This document shows, in pieces, positions 23,525-24,604 of a stretch of 24,604 bases of DNA. The notes under the pieces are model-generated. The model worked only from the letters and a program-made list of their open reading frames with translations. It was not told the DNA's origin and made no database searches. How positions within the stretch are numbered: position 1 is the first letter of the stretch; each line of letters begins with the position of its first letter. This stretch comes from Spirochaetes bacterium ADurb.Bin110 (GTDB lineage: Bacteria > Spirochaetota > Spirochaetia > Treponematales > Rectinemataceae): positions 1-24,604 of the forward strand of contig MWDY01000006.1 of assembly GCA_002070755.1 (NCBI GenBank), in the 5' to 3' direction. The position numbers and the translations under genes are program-made.

Positions 23525-24553
23525 TTAAAATCTATAGACAAAACGCCCCTGAATGGTATCACCGCTCTTGTTCCAGAATGATGCTCGTTTGAAACCATAG
23601 AGTACAGCTGCATCGATATCGGAGTCTCCTGATGATTGCAAAATATCCACTCCTTTAAGCTGACGATCCTTGGTAATCGAAAAGCCAATAACTACTGCAT
23701 TTAGCGAACGACCCGCTTTGTAATCGGCTTTTTCGACATTATAACCAGCATCTTCCAGCATCTCCCAGAGTTTGTCGCGAATTTCTAGGGGTACGGGATT
23801 TGTCAGACGATACTCCTTTTCGTTCCATGAATAATAGTTGAGGAAGGCTCGCTTTCGAGATTCGGCTGAAGCGATCAGTGTGTTGGGAGGAACAATTTCT
23901 GGAGGTATAGCGTTGAATAGAGAGGCTGGTACGACCTCTGGAAGAGGCATGCTCAAATAAATCGGAACATAAAGACTTTGACCAACACTTTCTGACGATC
24001 CGCCCAAAGTGGTTTCTACGGTGTTTCCTTTTTCGGCTTTGGTGATGCGTACCGCCTCCCCAGTGCCCCATGGGACCTGGCCTTCGCCTGGTGACAGCAC
24101 CGAAGATTCGCTCGAACTGATTCGCGAGCCAGGCCCGCGCTCGCCTGGAATCCAGGGTTTTTCTGGCTCTTGGACTACGGCTGTCTCTGGAGTTATGGGA
24201 GTTGGTGTAGGTTTAGCCTCCGCGGCGGGGGTGGGCGTAACGGTCTCTGTTGGCTTGGGCTTGGCTATGGTCTGTGCCTGAGACTCTGGTACTGGTGCAG
24301 GAGGCGGTGCTGGTTTTTCTGCAACAAGCCCTTCATCTTTTTCAATAGGAGAGCCTTTGCCTATATCGTTCGTCACGGGACCTTGAATATTCACTATAAG
24401 GGATTTATTGCCGAAATCGATGTTCTCTGGCTTAAGAATATCGAATAGAAGGCCTGCTCCAATCAGAACAGCGTACATTACAATTGCGATAATATATGAG
24501 AGAATAGTGCGTTTTCGCTGTTCTCGCTTGGCATAGGTGAGGGCCTCGCTCAT
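23525..24553 (-). CDS. TonB-like energy transducer protein
   Basis: Envelope-spanning protein of 342 residues. It has a short basic cytosolic tail (KREQRKR), one TM anchor at about 18-38, then a Pro/Lys/Glu/Thr-rich periplasmic stretch (about 66-135) containing PAPPPAPVPE and PTPTPITP. A C-terminal domain follows (about 255-342) with VVIGFSITKDRQLKGVDILQ, SGDSDIDAAVLYGFKRASFW and IQGRFVYRF, which is the TonB C-terminal pattern. It would carry proton-motive energy from ExbB/ExbD to outer-membrane receptors. AAGGTGGTGAG precedes ATG 24553, and the start overlaps the stop of an ExbD-like gene (ATGA), supporting the role. No TonB-dependent receptor lies within the window. Confidence 0.85.
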   Translation of the reverse strand: MSEALTYAKREQRKRTILSYIIAIVMYAVLIGAGLLFDILKPENIDFGNKSLIVNIQGPVTNDIGKGSPIEKDEGLVAEKPAPPPAPVPESQAQTIAKPKPTETVTPTPAAEAKPTPTPITPETAVVQEPEKPWIPGERGPGSRISSSESSVLSPGEGQVPWGTGEAVRITKAEKGNTVETTLGGSSESVGQSLYVPIYLSMPLPEVVPASLFNAIPPEIVPPNTLIASAESRKRAFLNYYSWNEKEYRLTNPVPLEIRDKLWEMLEDAGYNVEKADYKAGRSLNAVVIGFSITKDRQLKGVDILQSSGDSDIDAAVLYGFKRASFWNKSGDTIQGRFVYRF

Positions 24554-24604
24554 CTCACCACCTTTTCTTTTCTCGTTATGAGTCCGACATTCTCGATACC
24601 ATTC
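24550..24604 (-). CDS. 3' end of an ExbD-like biopolymer transport gene (partial)
   Basis: Reading the minus strand from the window edge, 17 residues (NGIENVGLITRKEKVVR) end at TGA 24552-24550. That stop overlaps the TonB-like start as ATGA. ExbD proteins end with a similar 'AGxxxVGLxT' strand and a basic tail, and ExbD normally precedes TonB. Only the last few codons are visible, so this rests on context as much as on sequence. Confidence 0.55.
   Translation of the reverse strand, partial: NGIENVGLITRKEKVVR

Noticed and set aside
1..24604. CRISPR array, integrase, phage genes or complete insertion sequence
   Set aside because: No regularly spaced direct repeats of CRISPR size, no complete transposase and no phage structural genes were found; only the transposase fragment at the left edge is mobile-element-like.

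Overview
The window is a compact chromosomal segment of a Gram-negative (diderm) bacterium with moderate GC content. It carries a TonB-type transducer with an ExbD-like tail, signal peptides and a large probable outer-membrane protein. The gene styles (SecD with a long periplasmic insert, GPAT-like acyltransferase, DUF1848 protein, large sensor kinase) fit an anaerobic spirochaete (Spirochaetota, Treponema/Spirochaeta-like) best. That assignment is an inference from family resemblance, not from a marker gene.

Layout. 1-267: C-terminal end of a probable transposase. 403-1575 (+): Fe-type alcohol dehydrogenase. 1657-4668 (-): large exported HExxH metallopeptidase-like surface protein, divergent from 4880-5707 (+), a HAD-IIB phosphatase. 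A degenerate 15-bp periodic repeat array lies in and before the start of the peptidase gene. 5775-6593 (-): DUF1848 protein. 6695-7588 (+): glycerolipid acyltransferase. 7621-8253 (-): rhomboid protease. 8420-11459 (-): two paralogous small secreted beta-sandwich proteins, each with its own promoter and related terminators, on either side of a membrane protein with a CHASE sensor and a receiver domain but no kinase. 11621-11691 (-): tRNA-Cys. 11741-16261 (-): secF, secD, yajC and carbamate kinase, in a likely transcription order arcC-yajC-secD-secF. 16374-19231 (+): ispH, uridine kinase, TtcA-like thiolase and ThpR, tightly packed. 19207-23446 (-): diacylglycerol-kinase-like lipid kinase directly downstream of a 1057-residue sensor histidine kinase. 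23525-24604 (-): TonB-like protein and the end of an ExbD-like gene.

Most unusual content. The sensor kinase (20273-23446) has a multi-TM input region, GAF, PAS, HisKA and HATPase domains, and then a C-terminal GNAT domain resembling N-acyl amino acid synthases / acyl-homoserine-lactone synthases (FeeM-like). A lipid kinase starts 4 nt downstream. This suggests a sensor that both phosphorylates and makes, or responds to, an acylated small molecule. The second oddity is the CHASE-TM-receiver protein that lacks a transmitter and sits between two paralogous secreted proteins.

Regulation. Good sigma-70-type promoters (TTGACG-17-TATGAT, TTGACA-17-TATAGT, TTGACT-16-TATAAC, TTGACA-17-TAGTAT) are visible. 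Several starts have no Shine-Dalgarno sequence and a -10 box 6-8 nt upstream, suggesting leaderless mRNAs. A perfect 12-bp palindrome overlaps both -35 boxes of the divergent arcC/ispH promoters.
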